A stretch of DNA of 64,000 nt from JANMZO01 sp963763135 (lineage in GTDB: Bacteria > Actinomycetota > Acidimicrobiia > Acidimicrobiales > JANYDT01), in contig CAVXNJ010000012.1 of NCBI GenBank assembly GCA_963763135.1, positions 744,001 to 808,000 on the forward strand, read 5' to 3'. Below are positions 16,847-26,034 of this stretch, in pieces. Each line of letters begins with the position of its first letter. Positions within the stretch are counted from its first letter, which is position 1. Below the pieces are notes generated by a model. That model did no database searches. It was not told the origin of the DNA and was given only the letters and a program-made list of their open reading frames with translations. Position numbers and translations under genes: made by a program.

Positions 16847-18148
16847 GTGTCTGTCTTCGCACCACCCCCTCGTTCGACGCGTTCTGCGTCGGCCACCTAC
16901 CTCCGTCTCGTTGTCACGGCGGCGACCGCATCGTCGCTGGCCTTTACCGCTACCAACCTGTACCGGCTCCGCGTGGCCGGACTCAACCCGTTTCAGCTCG
17001 TCATGGTCGGTACCGTGATGGAAGCGGCGGTCCTGCTGTTCGAAATCCCCACCGGAGTTGTCGCCGATCTCTACAGCCGAAAGTGGTCCGTCGTGATCGG
17101 CCATCTCGGCATGGGAATCGGGCTCATCGCCGAGCCCGCGTGGCCCGGGTTCGTCGGCTCCCTGACCGGCCAAGCGCTGTGGGGCGTCGCGTACACGTTC
17201 ACCAGCGGGGCCACGGTGGCATGGCTGACGTCGGAAATGGGTGATCCCGATGCTCGCGAACTCAATCGCCTCTTTCTTCGAACCGGAAGGTGGACCTCGG
17301 TCGCCGGCCTCGCTGGTCTGCTCACCTCGTTTCTGCTCATGGGGTGGAACCTCCGGGCGCCGATCGTGATCGGCGGGATTCTCGAGGTGGGACTCGGCCT
17401 GTGGCTTGCGTCCTCCATGCGCGAAACGGCGTTCGAACCCGTTCAACAACACGGCGACGATCGCGGTAGTGAACGCGGTAGTGAACGCGCGCACCCGTAT
17501 CGACACCTTCTGGCAACGGCCAGTTCCGGGTTTCGGTACATCCGTCGTGACCGCACCCTGTTCGTCTTCGCGGTGGCAATCGCCTTGTCGGGCGGGGCCA
17601 GCGAAGCGTACGACCGGCTTCGGGAGACGCACCTGGTCGGCTCCGTCGGTCTCCCGCATTCGATGCAGGGATCGCCCGTGTACTGGCTCGGCGTCATCGG
17701 CGTCGCGTCGGCATTGCTCGGAATCGCCTTCCCCTGGTGGCTTGATCGGCGGTCAATCCTCGACACACCAACGCGTATTCGAAACGGTGTTCTTCTGAGC
17801 GCCGCGGTCCGGGCCATCGGGCTCGCAGTGTTCGCGCTCACGCCCTCGTTCCTCGTGGCCGCGATCGCCGCCGTAATCCTGCAGGAGGCTCGCAGTCTCT
17901 ACGGACGGTTGCAGAGTGCCTGGTTGATCCCGCTCACCCCAAAGGAAACCAGGGCTACCGTGCTGTCAACGCTCGAGCAGGCCGACTCGTTCGCGCAGGT
18001 CGGCATCGGCCCGCTCTGGGGTGTGCTCGGTTCAGCGGTGTCGGTTCCCGCGTCGATTGCGTTGAGCGCGGCGATGATCGCTCCGACCGTTCCACTGCTC
18101 GCCACCCTTCCGCCTCCCACATCGGTACGGCAACGCAAACGGGACTGA
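16847..18148 (+). CDS. MFS transporter of unknown substrate
   Basis: 433 aa from GTG with TTGGAG seven bases upstream. About 11-12 helices. The motif A region reads EIPTGVVADLYSRKWSVVIG and a central charged loop (~205-225) separates two halves. A second motif A-like loop is DRRSILDTPTRIRNG. The arrangement resembles the bacterial tetracycline/macrolide-efflux branch of the MFS (DHA1/DHA3-like), but no motif fixes a substrate. No operon partner: the genes on both sides are more than 150 bp away. Confidence 0.8.
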   Translation: MSVFAPPPRSTRSASATYLRLVVTAATASSLAFTATNLYRLRVAGLNPFQLVMVGTVMEAAVLLFEIPTGVVADLYSRKWSVVIGHLGMGIGLIAEPAWPGFVGSLTGQALWGVAYTFTSGATVAWLTSEMGDPDARELNRLFLRTGRWTSVAGLAGLLTSFLLMGWNLRAPIVIGGILEVGLGLWLASSMRETAFEPVQQHGDDRGSERGSERAHPYRHLLATASSGFRYIRRDRTLFVFAVAIALSGGASEAYDRLRETHLVGSVGLPHSMQGSPVYWLGVIGVASALLGIAFPWWLDRRSILDTPTRIRNGVLLSAAVRAIGLAVFALTPSFLVAAIAAVILQEARSLYGRLQSAWLIPLTPKETRATVLSTLEQADSFAQVGIGPLWGVLGSAVSVPASIALSAAMIAPTVPLLATLPPPTSVRQRKRD

Positions 18149-18246
18149 AGTTGATCGATGCGTCCGCAATTGCGTGGTTGGCTCCGGTCGGTCGGAGCCG
18201 ACCCCGCGTCAAGTATCGTCGGCCTCTTCGCACCAACCAACGCGAT

Positions 18247-18299
18247 CATTCACCTCATTCACCTCATTCACGTCACCTCATTCACATCACCTCATTCAC
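18247..18299 (+). repeat. Short tandem array of CTCATTCAC
   Basis: A partial unit (18247) is followed by full units at 18254, 18263, 18277 and 18291. Five-base inserts (GTCAC, ATCAC) separate the last three. The array ends ten bases before the TTG start of the monooxygenase-fold gene and so occupies its 5' leader. The last unit runs into the GGAG that looks like the ribosome-binding site. Confidence 0.75.
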
Positions 18300-18308
18300 G
18301 GAGAAGCC

Positions 18309-18665
18309 TTGTCGCCGAACGCTGAGTCACCAAACATCGACACGCCGGCAACCGAGGTCTATCGGAGCGTGATCTGGTTTCAGGTCAAGCCAGGGAAGCA
18401 GCGGGCATTCGAAGCCGCGTTCTTCGACGCCGGGATGCTCACGCGGCCGAAACAGGTTGACGGCTACCTCGGGGCCGAACTCCACCACTCGGTTGACAAC
18501 TACGACGAGTACTTCGTCATTGGCGAGTGGACGAGCCCTGAGGCGTACGCCACGTGGCAATCGCTTTCGTCGGAAACCGCACCCGCAGAGCCACTGGCCC
18601 GTCTGCTCGACACCATGCGCGACAGTCGCAAAGGCCAACTGACCCGGGTCGTTCGCCAGCCGTAG
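18309..18665 (+). CDS. Antibiotic-biosynthesis-monooxygenase (ABM) fold protein
   Basis: 118 aa from TTG, with GGAG placed six bases upstream. The core VYRSVIWFQVKPGKQRAFEAAF is the first beta strand and helix of the dimeric alpha/beta barrel; GYLGAELHHSVDNYDEYFVIGEWTSPEAYATWQ is the second repeat element typical of ABM proteins. The family includes cofactor-free monooxygenases and heme-degrading or non-catalytic proteins; function here is open. An upstream GTG in the same frame would add 45 residues translated from the CTCATTCAC array (Phe/Thr/Ser/His repeats), which is unlikely. Confidence 0.7.
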   Translation: MSPNAESPNIDTPATEVYRSVIWFQVKPGKQRAFEAAFFDAGMLTRPKQVDGYLGAELHHSVDNYDEYFVIGEWTSPEAYATWQSLSSETAPAEPLARLLDTMRDSRKGQLTRVVRQP

Positions 18666-18714
18666 ACGGTGGGCCTGCCGGTTGCTTCTCGTTCACGAGG
18701 TTGATCGCGAGATA

Positions 18715-19578
18715 TCAGGCGACCTGAATCTCGGTCGGAGCGGCTTCGGCGAATGTCCCGACCCGACGAAATCCAACCCGCTCATACACTCTCGCGACGT
18801 CGTCGTCCTGAGCCGAGAGAAGAACCGTTCGAATTCCGCGGGCCGCGCATGCGACAATAAGCGCGCTTGTTATTGATCCAGCGATACCCCGTCGCCGATG
18901 CGTCGGGAGAACCGCGATACCGGTTAGTTCCGCGGCGCAGATCTTCTTGACGTGGTCGACGACCGGTTGCGCCGATCCGACCCCTACCATTCCGCCATCG
19001 GGGTCGAACGCGGCCACGGCAATCGTGTGACCGAGCCGGGACCGCTCGATCGCCCAGGCGACCGCCGCCTCGTCGTAAGGAGCAGCATCACGCTCCGTTG
19101 CGCCGTCAGTTCCGACCTGGGTCCCGGCGTTGCTGAAAGCAACGTGCGCAACGCTCCGGTGCATGGGCAGCTGCGGATGATCCGCGAGGAGCACTTGCGT
19201 CGGAAAACCGGGTGTGGCGTGCGCTGCCGGCTCGAACGTGTTGGCACTGATGGTGAGCAGGGGACGGAACACCACACAGAGACCAGCGCTTCCACACGCG
19301 TCGGCGAGCGAGGGGTCGACATCGTGCACCCATTCGAGCGACTCGTTTTCCCCTCGCTCGCGTTGGGCGGACAAGACGGTCTCAACCTCCGTCGACGTGA
19401 AGCGGTGACTCGGAGCGCGGTGTGAACCCGGCCGGGCGTAGTAACCCCAGGGCCCGCGGTGCACGAACATCGTGAACGGTCCGACGTTGATCGCGTCTGC
19501 CCCGGTTCGCGGCGCCGCGTCGAGGTACGCATCCAAGTGAGCAAGTGTTGCCGTCGACTCGGGCCATCGCGATTCCAT
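18715..19578 (-). CDS. GNAT-family N-acetyltransferase
   Basis: 287 aa. The C-terminal half has the acetyl-CoA site: ELTGIAVLPTHRRRGIAGSITSALIVACAARGIRTVLLSA (R/Q-x-x-G-x-G/A block), then VYERVGFRRVG. The N-terminal ~130 residues form a second, degenerate GNAT-like half, so this may be a double-GNAT protein. The family acetylates amines of small molecules or proteins; the substrate is unknown. Stands alone between convergent and divergent neighbours. Confidence 0.85.
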   Translation of the reverse strand: MESRWPESTATLAHLDAYLDAAPRTGADAINVGPFTMFVHRGPWGYYARPGSHRAPSHRFTSTEVETVLSAQRERGENESLEWVHDVDPSLADACGSAGLCVVFRPLLTISANTFEPAAHATPGFPTQVLLADHPQLPMHRSVAHVAFSNAGTQVGTDGATERDAAPYDEAAVAWAIERSRLGHTIAVAAFDPDGGMVGVGSAQPVVDHVKKICAAELTGIAVLPTHRRRGIAGSITSALIVACAARGIRTVLLSAQDDDVARVYERVGFRRVGTFAEAAPTEIQVA

Positions 19579-19670
19579 GGAGCGATTGTGTCAGCCGCAT
19601 CGACCTCACCGCCCTCCTTCAGTGCCAGGGGGCTGGACCAGCCTGTTACCAGGTGCGATACCCTGCATCA

Positions 19671-20267
19671 ATGGACAGCACGAGGTCCCCGACTCGAGTC
19701 ACCGATGTCGAACGCGACGCGGTCATAGGTCGTCTGCGTCAAGCGGTCGGAGCCGGGCTCCTTGAGCTCGAAGAGTTCAGTGACCGCGTCGACCAGGCCC
19801 TGATCGCCACCGATCAAACCGCGTTGGCGTTGGTCACCCGCGATCTCGTGCCGCCGGTGCCAGCGACAGTTGAGCACCACCCTGAACGCCGAGCCACCAG
19901 CTGGATCCTCGGTCTCATGGGTGGCGGCGACCGGCAAGGACGCTGGACGGTCGCGGAGCACCTACTGGTCTTCAACGTGATGGGTGGCGCCGATCTCGAC
20001 CTTCGCGAGGCTTCTATCTCGGCCAAGATCACAAGGATCACGGTGATATCGATCATGGGCGGTTCGACCATCAAGGTCCCCGACGGCATCGAGGTCGATC
20101 TCTCCGGGATTGCGCTCATGGGCGCAAATAACTTGCGTCTCACCGGCCCGCAGCCGCCCAAGGGTTCGCCGGTCCTCATCGTACGGGCGTATTCGATCAT
20201 GGGTGGCACCGACGTTCGGGGCGAGCGTCTTCGGCGGCGCGATCAACGCAGGCGGGCACGCGGCTAA
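19671..20267 (+). CDS. DUF1707 protein with LiaF-like C-terminus
   Basis: 198 aa. The N-terminus contains the DUF1707 signature: VTDVERDAVIGRLRQAVGAGLLELEEFSDRVDQAL (~9-45). The C-terminal part, FNVMGGADLDLREASI through ITVISIMGGSTIKVPDGIEVDL, matches the LiaF/DUF2154-like beta-helix found in cell-wall-stress regulators. There is no membrane segment between the two, so it is probably cytosolic. Cell-envelope sensing is a plausible but unproven role. The next GNAT gene starts 12 bp later, so they may be cotranscribed. I place the start at ATG 19671 because DUF1707 begins there. Confidence 0.85.
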   Translation: MDSTRSPTRVTDVERDAVIGRLRQAVGAGLLELEEFSDRVDQALIATDQTALALVTRDLVPPVPATVEHHPERRATSWILGLMGGGDRQGRWTVAEHLLVFNVMGGADLDLREASISAKITRITVISIMGGSTIKVPDGIEVDLSGIALMGANNLRLTGPQPPKGSPVLIVRAYSIMGGTDVRGERLRRRDQRRRARG

Positions 20268-20279
20268 GGCCGGTTCAGC

Positions 20280-20756
20280 ATGATGAGCGACGCCAGCTGG
20301 AGCGTTCGAAAAGCGGGCGTCGATGACGCTCAGGAAATCGCGGAAATTCTGCACGCGTTCAATACCGAGTTCGACACGCCAACTCCCGGCGCCTCGGTAC
20401 TGGCTGGGCGGCTTCGCGACCTGCTCGCGTCTCCGACCACGTTCGCTCTGCTGGCGGGAACGCCGGCCGTTGCACTTGCGTTGGTGACGTTGCGAAGCAA
20501 CGTTTGGTACGACGGGCCAGTCGCCCTCCTCGACGAGATGTATGTCGCACCGCACCTGCGCGGTAAGGGAATCGGGTCCGCGGTCATGACGGCACTCCTC
20601 AACGAGGCGACATCGCTCGGTGTGGACGCGATCGAAATCAACGTCGATGAAGGCGACGTCGACGCGCAACGTTTCTACGTCCGCAATGGCTACTCCGCCG
20701 TCGAACCCGACACCGGGGAGCGGGCGTTCTACTTCTTCCGTGAACTTGCGAGGTAG
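20280..20756 (+). CDS. Small GNAT-family N-acetyltransferase
   Basis: 158 aa. Canonical single GNAT domain: LLDEMYVAPHLRGKGIGSAVMTALLNEA (acetyl-CoA pyrophosphate loop RGKGIGS at ~95-101) and AQRFYVRNGYSAVE (C-terminal strand). Length fits. The acceptor is unknown. It follows the DUF1707 gene by 12 bp and is convergent with the nucleotidyltransferase. Confidence 0.88.
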   Translation: MMSDASWSVRKAGVDDAQEIAEILHAFNTEFDTPTPGASVLAGRLRDLLASPTTFALLAGTPAVALALVTLRSNVWYDGPVALLDEMYVAPHLRGKGIGSAVMTALLNEATSLGVDAIEINVDEGDVDAQRFYVRNGYSAVEPDTGERAFYFFRELAR

Positions 20757-20765
20757 CCAACGCAA

Positions 20766-21608
20766 CTACGCGGGCACGGTCAAGTTCGCCTCGGCTTCGT
20801 CGATCAAGGTTTGCATTTGCGCGCACGCGTCGTCGAGGGCCTCACCGGTCGGACCCAACGACTCGAAGGCCAGGCCCACCCGACGCGCGAAGTCAGCCGG
20901 TGCCGCCGGCATCGTCGCGGCAGACTCGATCGCACCCTTTTCGTTGATCAGCCATCGGCCGCCGTGGCCGTGCAACGAATGGGCCATCACCCCCGCCGAG
21001 CGAAACAGACATCCGGCAACGTAGGCGACATCGTGCTTGGCAATTGCCTTGCGGGCATTCGCGACAGAAAACGATGATTCCCAGATCTTGGCGACCAGGG
21101 CCGCCGACAACGGCGGCGGGTACTCGGCCATCGAGTCTCGTAGTTGCAACAGGTCCGGCGTCCACCCGACAGACGGGATCGCAAGCGCCAGTTCACCGGC
21201 ATAGGCGTGGCTCCAGAAACCCAACGGATGACCCGGTTGGATCTCGTTGGTAAAACGGCCCTCTTTGCAGTCTTCCCACACGCGGCTCACCCGCTCGACG
21301 TTTCGATAGATGAAATCGACGTGCATGTCGTTCACCACCAACCAGCCTCCTCCATCCACCCACGGCCCCCAACCGCCCGGTTGAGTGATCTCAGCGGGTA
21401 CCGTGCTGTACTCGTCGGCCAGACGCTGCAATGCCTCGGTATCCAGCGAGCCGCAGTAGTAGAGGCCGAGGTCAAAATCAGAGTCGGCAGTGTGACTGCC
21501 GCGGGCTCGGCTTCCACCCAACGCCACGCCCTCGACACCGGTCGTCGTCGAAAGCTGTCCCAACAGGCCTGGTGCTAGGCGTTCGAGTTCCTCAAGTTGA
21601 GCGTGCAC
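20766..21608 (-). CDS. Nucleotidyltransferase-fold protein (aminoglycoside-nucleotidyltransferase-like)
   Basis: 280 aa from a GTG start. GGSRARGSHTADSDFDLGLYY (~31-51) is the GS...DxD nucleotidyltransferase signature with both metal-binding aspartates. The remainder is helical, with YVAGCLFRSAGVMAHSLHG in the family's C-terminal region. Relatives include streptomycin and kanamycin nucleotidyltransferases as well as many proteins of unknown substrate; resistance cannot be claimed. No mobile element surrounds it. Confidence 0.8.
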   Translation of the reverse strand: MHAQLEELERLAPGLLGQLSTTTGVEGVALGGSRARGSHTADSDFDLGLYYCGSLDTEALQRLADEYSTVPAEITQPGGWGPWVDGGGWLVVNDMHVDFIYRNVERVSRVWEDCKEGRFTNEIQPGHPLGFWSHAYAGELALAIPSVGWTPDLLQLRDSMAEYPPPLSAALVAKIWESSFSVANARKAIAKHDVAYVAGCLFRSAGVMAHSLHGHGGRWLINEKGAIESAATMPAAPADFARRVGLAFESLGPTGEALDDACAQMQTLIDEAEANLTVPA

Positions 21609-21688
21609 GAGGTGAGTCTCGCGCGGCTGGCGACGTGAGCGTCGAGGAGTTGCCCGATGCGGACTTGTTCAATTGAAGGGGTGCGGCC

Positions 21689-22660
21689 TCAACGGCGGCG
21701 CCGGGCCGCCATCATCGTCACCAGTTCGTAGGCGCAGTGTGAGGCGGCCACGCTGGTGATCTCGGAGTGATCGTAGGCGGGGGCGACTTCCACAACGTCG
21801 GCACCGACGACGTTCAGATCGGCCAGACCTCGCACCATTCCGAGCAACTCGCGGCTGGTCATTCCACCGGCCTCTGGTGTACCCGTGCCGGGGGCGAAAG
21901 CCGGATCGAGAACGTCTACATCGATTGATATGTACACAGGTGATTGCCCGACCCGGTCACGGACTCGGCCGACCACGTCGTCGACTCCGAGTCGTTCCAG
22001 GTCGCGACAGTGAACGATCGTGAAGCCGAGCGTCTCGTCGTCAGCCAGGTCCTGCCGTGAATACAGCGGGCCGCGAATCCCTACGTGCGCTGAGTTTCCC
22101 TTCACGATAAGACCCTCTTCGGACGCTCGGCGGAACGGGGTGCCATGGGTGCATGGAGCACCGAAGTAGGTATCCCAGGTGTCGAGGTGGGCATCGAAGT
22201 GAACCAGAGCGAGCGGACCATGGACCTTGCTCATCGCCCGCAGCGCCGGAAGCGCGATCGTGTGGTCACCGCCGAGGCTCACGACCGGTCGTCCGGACCC
22301 GATCAACTCGGTGAGGCCAGCTTCGATCTGCGCCATCGCCTCGTCGATGCTGAACGGATTGCACGCGATATCGCCGGCGTCGACCACCTGAGCGTCGGCA
22401 AACGGTGTGGAATCCTGCGCCGGGTTGTACGGGCGCAGGAGTCGAGACGCCTCGCGAATTGCCGCGGGACCGAATCGCGCCCCGGGTCGGTATGACACGC
22501 CGCTGTCGAACGGAACGCCGACGACCGCAACATCGAAATCGTCAACGTCGCCGCGTCGGGGCAGACGGGCATAGGTCGCAAATCCGGCGAAGCGCGGAAT
22601 CTGCTGGCCGTCGATCTGGCCAACGATGCCGTTGCTGTAACGGACGTGTTGCTCGCTCAT
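21689..22660 (-). CDS. speB: Agmatinase / guanidino-acid ureohydrolase
   Basis: 323 aa from ATG 22660 (MSEQHVRYSNG). All Mn-binding motifs of the arginase family are present: GGDHTIALPAL, ALVHFDAHLDTWD and SIDVDVLDPAFAPGTGTPEAGG. Agmatinases hydrolyse agmatine to putrescine and urea; guanidinobutyrase and guanidinopropionase are close and cannot be excluded. An in-frame GTG 81 bp upstream adds residues unlike the family N-terminus. It lies downstream of bioB with a gap of ~100 bp on the same strand. Confidence 0.85.
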   Translation of the reverse strand: MSEQHVRYSNGIVGQIDGQQIPRFAGFATYARLPRRGDVDDFDVAVVGVPFDSGVSYRPGARFGPAAIREASRLLRPYNPAQDSTPFADAQVVDAGDIACNPFSIDEAMAQIEAGLTELIGSGRPVVSLGGDHTIALPALRAMSKVHGPLALVHFDAHLDTWDTYFGAPCTHGTPFRRASEEGLIVKGNSAHVGIRGPLYSRQDLADDETLGFTIVHCRDLERLGVDDVVGRVRDRVGQSPVYISIDVDVLDPAFAPGTGTPEAGGMTSRELLGMVRGLADLNVVGADVVEVAPAYDHSEITSVAASHCAYELVTMMAARRRR

Positions 22661-22761
22661 GGCGTCCCTTTCGAAGCAAGTTGTGATTGCCCGATAGGGC
22701 CGGTCAGCGAGCATACCGAGCGCAATTGCCCAGTGGAACACGCGGTTAGTTGACGGCGCGA

Positions 22762-23727
22762 TTAGTTAACGGCGCGGTGAGAGCCCACGACTGTTGCCGT
22801 GTTGAGCCGTTCCAGCAACTCCCGATCGTGATCGTCGCCGGGGTTGGGGGTGGTCAGGAGCTTGTCGCCAAGAAACACGCTGCTTGCTCCCGCGTGGAGG
22901 CACAACGCCTGGAGTTCGTCGGTCATCTGCGAACGCCCCGCCGACAGGCGGAGGACGGACTCTGGCATCATCAGCCGCGCCGCAGCAATCACGCGAACCA
23001 GTTCCAGTGGGTCGAACGCCTCCGTGCCGTGAAGAGGCGTGCCCGGCACCTGCACCAGGAGGTTGATCGGCACACTCTCCGGGTGAGGCGTGAGCGTCGC
23101 GAGTTGCACGAGAAGTGAAGCGCGGTCGCGTCGTGATTCGCCCATGCCAACGATGCCGCCGCAACACAACTTGATGCCAGCTTCGCGGAGGTTGTTCAGC
23201 GTATCGAGCCGATCATCATAGGTACGCGTAGTAATGATCTGACCGTAGAACTCCGGCGAGGTGTCGAGGTTGTGGTTGTAGTAGTCGAGTCCGGCCTCAG
23301 CTAAGCGCTGAGACTGGTCCGGCGAAAGCATCCCCAGCGTTACGCAGGTCTCAAGACCAAGAGCACCGACAGCGGATACCGCTTCGGAAACCCGCTCAAC
23401 CTGACGCTCAGTCGGAGAGCGCCAAGCAGCACCCATGCAGAACCTCGTGGCACCGCTGGCCAACGCATTTTGCGCGGCGGCCACGATCTCGTCAGTGGCC
23501 ATCAACTTCTCGGCGTCGAGTCCGGTATCCCAACGCGACGATTGCGGACAGTACGCACAGTCTTCGGGGCAGCCTCCGGTCTTGATCGACAGCAGGATCG
23601 CCGCTTCGACCACCTGAGGATCGAAGCGTTCACGATGCAGCGAATGTGCTTCGAACAACAGATCGTGAAATGGGCGGGCCAACAGGGCCTCAGCCTCGGC
23701 AACGGTCCAGTCATGTCGTAACACCAT
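22762..23727 (-). CDS. bioB: Biotin synthase
   Basis: 321 aa from ATG 23727 (MVLRHDWTVAEAEALL), which aligns with the usual BioB N-terminus. The radical-SAM cluster motif CPEDCAYC lies at ~52-59 followed by PQSS. Other family marks are MGAAWRSPTERQ, ETCVTLGML, YYNHNLDTSPEFYGQI and CCGGIVGMGES. BioB inserts sulfur into dethiobiotin using SAM and Fe-S clusters. An upstream start at 23787 would add 20 unusual residues. The bioA, bioD and bioF genes are not in the window. Confidence 0.95.
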   Translation of the reverse strand: MVLRHDWTVAEAEALLARPFHDLLFEAHSLHRERFDPQVVEAAILLSIKTGGCPEDCAYCPQSSRWDTGLDAEKLMATDEIVAAAQNALASGATRFCMGAAWRSPTERQVERVSEAVSAVGALGLETCVTLGMLSPDQSQRLAEAGLDYYNHNLDTSPEFYGQIITTRTYDDRLDTLNNLREAGIKLCCGGIVGMGESRRDRASLLVQLATLTPHPESVPINLLVQVPGTPLHGTEAFDPLELVRVIAAARLMMPESVLRLSAGRSQMTDELQALCLHAGASSVFLGDKLLTTPNPGDDHDRELLERLNTATVVGSHRAVN

Positions 23728-23930
23728 GCGGTCAGTCTCCCCGACGGGCCATCGGAGACCCGCACGTTCGGGCGTGGCAAATGCCACTGCCCAAGGATTG
23801 GCGCAGGTGTCGGGGTTTCAAGTAGTCGTGCTCATGCGTCACGGTGGATTTCGCCCGTCGGAGCCAACCCCGGCGCACCTACTACCGCGTTGGTTCGGTT
23901 TTCGCCACGAGACAAACTAGAAACTGTCGA

Positions 23931-24548
23931 GTGCCTACTGAAGTATTTCTCATTCGCCACGGTCAATCGGCGTTCAATGCTGCTATCGATGAGATTCGCC
24001 AGGCAATTCCTCACACCCCGGAAGCTGAACTGCGGGCACGGTTCGAGACGCTCCGGAACAATCCGGATCTTCGCGACGCGCGACTGTCTTTGGTCGGCGA
24101 ACTTCAGGTGTCCGAGGCATCAGCGCGCGCCAAGGCGCTCGGCGTGGATCTGATCCTCGTGTCGCCACTCACCCGAGCGATTCAGACGGCGGTGGGACTC
24201 TTCGGCCCGACCGGTGCTCGTTTCGAGGTGTCACATCTGCATGCCGAGCGCCTGTTCAGCAGCTGCGATGTCGGTCGGTCACCAACTGATCTGGCCGCGG
24301 AGTTCCCGCACATCGACTTCGCCCACCTGGAGGAGATCTGGTGGCACAACGATGTCGCGGCCCAACCCGCGGGTTCCTTTCTCAACGTCGAACCCGACGA
24401 GGCGTTCCATCAACGCGTCACCCAATTCCGAACGTCTCTGGCCTTGCGGAGCGAATCGCGCGTTGCGGTCGTGGGGCACGGCTTGTTCTTCGAGGCCCTC
24501 TGCGGACGACACCTCGACAATTGCGAGATTGAGCCGTTTTCGATCTGA
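23931..24548 (+). CDS. Histidine phosphatase (phosphoglycerate-mutase-like) family protein
   Basis: 205 aa from GTG. The catalytic motif LIRHGQS is at residues 6-12, and the second catalytic histidine is in VVGHGLFFEAL near the C-terminus. SPLTRAIQTAVGLF gives the conserved arginine. It should work through a phosphohistidine; true mutase or phosphatase function on an unknown small molecule is not resolved. It is divergent from bioB and convergent with the P450 gene. Confidence 0.8.
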   Translation: MPTEVFLIRHGQSAFNAAIDEIRQAIPHTPEAELRARFETLRNNPDLRDARLSLVGELQVSEASARAKALGVDLILVSPLTRAIQTAVGLFGPTGARFEVSHLHAERLFSSCDVGRSPTDLAAEFPHIDFAHLEEIWWHNDVAAQPAGSFLNVEPDEAFHQRVTQFRTSLALRSESRVAVVGHGLFFEALCGRHLDNCEIEPFSI

Positions 24549-24556
24549 GGCGACCT

Positions 24557-24610
24557 GTCGCTGACGCGAAACACCCCGACACGCCGCTGAGACAGCGACG
24601 GGCCGGGGTG
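24557..24610. terminator. Interleaved inverted repeats between convergent genes
   Basis: GTCGCTG (24557-24563) pairs with CAGCGAC (24593-24599), and CACCCCG (24572-24578) pairs with CGGGGTG (24604-24610). The two stems interlock, so only one can form at a time unless a pseudoknot folds. It lies between the stops at 24548 and 24642 and may end both transcripts. Confidence 0.4.
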
Positions 24611-24641
24611 GATTGCTACGTGATGCGCGTACGTGGCCGGA

Positions 24642-25928
24642 CTAGGCCATCGTGTACTTGATCGGCAGATTCTTAAGTCCACTTACGAAAGTCGACTTCG
24701 TCAGTTTCGGCGTGCCATTCATCTCGAGCGACTTCAACCGGGGGACGAGTGCACCGAACAGTGCCTTCATCTCCATGCGGGCGAGAAGCGAACCGAGACA
24801 GAAGTGCGCACCAAAGCCGAAGGCCAGGTGCTTGTTGGGGCTGCGGCCGATATCAAACGTGAACGGGTTGTCGAAGATGTCTTCGTCGCGGTTCGCCGAC
24901 CAGTACGACAGCAGCACGTCCTGACCCTTCTTCACCGTAACGCCATGGATGTCGTAGTCCTGCGTGGCAGTGCGCATGAAGTGCTTCACCGGCGAACTCC
25001 AGCGAATCATTTCGTCGACGGTCGACGCCAGCAGCGCCGGGTTCTCCTGCAGGCGCTTCAGTTGGTCGGGGTGATCGACCAGGCACTGCATACCGCCCGA
25101 CATGGCGTTCGACGTGGTGTCGTGACCGGCCGTCGCAGCGATGATGTAGTAGCCGAGCTGCTCTTTGTGCCCGATCGGCTGACCGTCGACCATGGCATTC
25201 GCGATGACCGAGGAAAGATCTTCGGTCGGGTTCGCCTTGCGGTCGGCCGTGATGCCATCGAAGTAGTTCACGAAATCGGCCACCGTTTGCAGAATGCCGG
25301 CGTACGCATCCTCGTCGCGTCGGAAGTCGTCATCGTCGGCCCCGAACAGCTCCTGCGTCAGCTTCAACATACGCGGGTAGTCGCTTTCCGGCAGACCGAG
25401 AATCGCCAGGATGACCTGAAGCGGATACTGCATGGCAACGTCTGTCGCGAAGTCCATCTCGCCGCCGGCCGCCAACATCTTGTCGATTGCCTCCTTAGCC
25501 AACTCGTCGAGGCGAGGCAACAACTTGTTCAGGTTCTTCGGTAGGAACCAGTCCGTCGTGAGTGAACGGTGAGCCTTGTGCTCGGGATCGTCCATCTGCA
25601 CGAGTGACTTCACGAGATGACCCTGCATTTCCCGTTCCGCGTCGGCGCGCTTGTCGCCCAGGATGGCGCGCGGTGCGTTGAGGAAGATTTCGTTGTGCAA
25701 CTCGACATCCATGATGTCGGCGTGTTTGGTCAACACGTAGAACGGATTGACCATCGGATGCTCCACCCAGTGGACCGGGTCTTCGTGGCGGAGCTTCGTG
25801 GCGGCAGCGTGAAACAGCGCCTCATTCTGGTAAGCCTCGCCGCTCAGAAAGACCAGCCCGGCCTGCTCGAGCGTAAGTGAATCGGGTGAGAAGCCGGCAG
25901 TGATGTCTGGCATGCGTTCTTCGGTCAT
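24642..25928 (-). CDS. Cytochrome P450
   Basis: 428 aa. Canonical features: I-helix AGHDTTS (~264-270), EMIRW (ExxR-type) and the heme-binding FGFGAHFCLG with the axial cysteine at ~377. It is a soluble bacterial class I type and would need a ferredoxin partner, not seen nearby. The sequence resembles the actinobacterial steroid/terpene/fatty-acid P450 groups, but subfamily cannot be fixed by eye. It is divergent from a TetR gene with a palindrome in the 106-bp gap, suggesting substrate-controlled repression. Confidence 0.92.
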   Translation of the reverse strand: MTEERMPDITAGFSPDSLTLEQAGLVFLSGEAYQNEALFHAAATKLRHEDPVHWVEHPMVNPFYVLTKHADIMDVELHNEIFLNAPRAILGDKRADAEREMQGHLVKSLVQMDDPEHKAHRSLTTDWFLPKNLNKLLPRLDELAKEAIDKMLAAGGEMDFATDVAMQYPLQVILAILGLPESDYPRMLKLTQELFGADDDDFRRDEDAYAGILQTVADFVNYFDGITADRKANPTEDLSSVIANAMVDGQPIGHKEQLGYYIIAATAGHDTTSNAMSGGMQCLVDHPDQLKRLQENPALLASTVDEMIRWSSPVKHFMRTATQDYDIHGVTVKKGQDVLLSYWSANRDEDIFDNPFTFDIGRSPNKHLAFGFGAHFCLGSLLARMEMKALFGALVPRLKSLEMNGTPKLTKSTFVSGLKNLPIKYTMA

Positions 25929-25963
25929 GGTTCGCCCCCTGTGGCGTAGGTATTTCGGCCGAA

Positions 25964-25979
25964 CATACCAAAGGGTATG
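25964..25979. promoter_or_regulatory. Candidate operator between P450 and TetR genes
   Basis: CATACC-AAAG-GGTATG, perfect 6-bp arms, lies 36 bp before the P450 start and 55 bp before the TetR start. This is a usual position for a TetR dimer acting on both genes. Confidence 0.55.
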
Positions 25980-26034
25980 GTCATGTTCCCAATCCGATCG
26001 AAGAAGCTGTCAGCCCCACCGAAGTCAGACCAGA

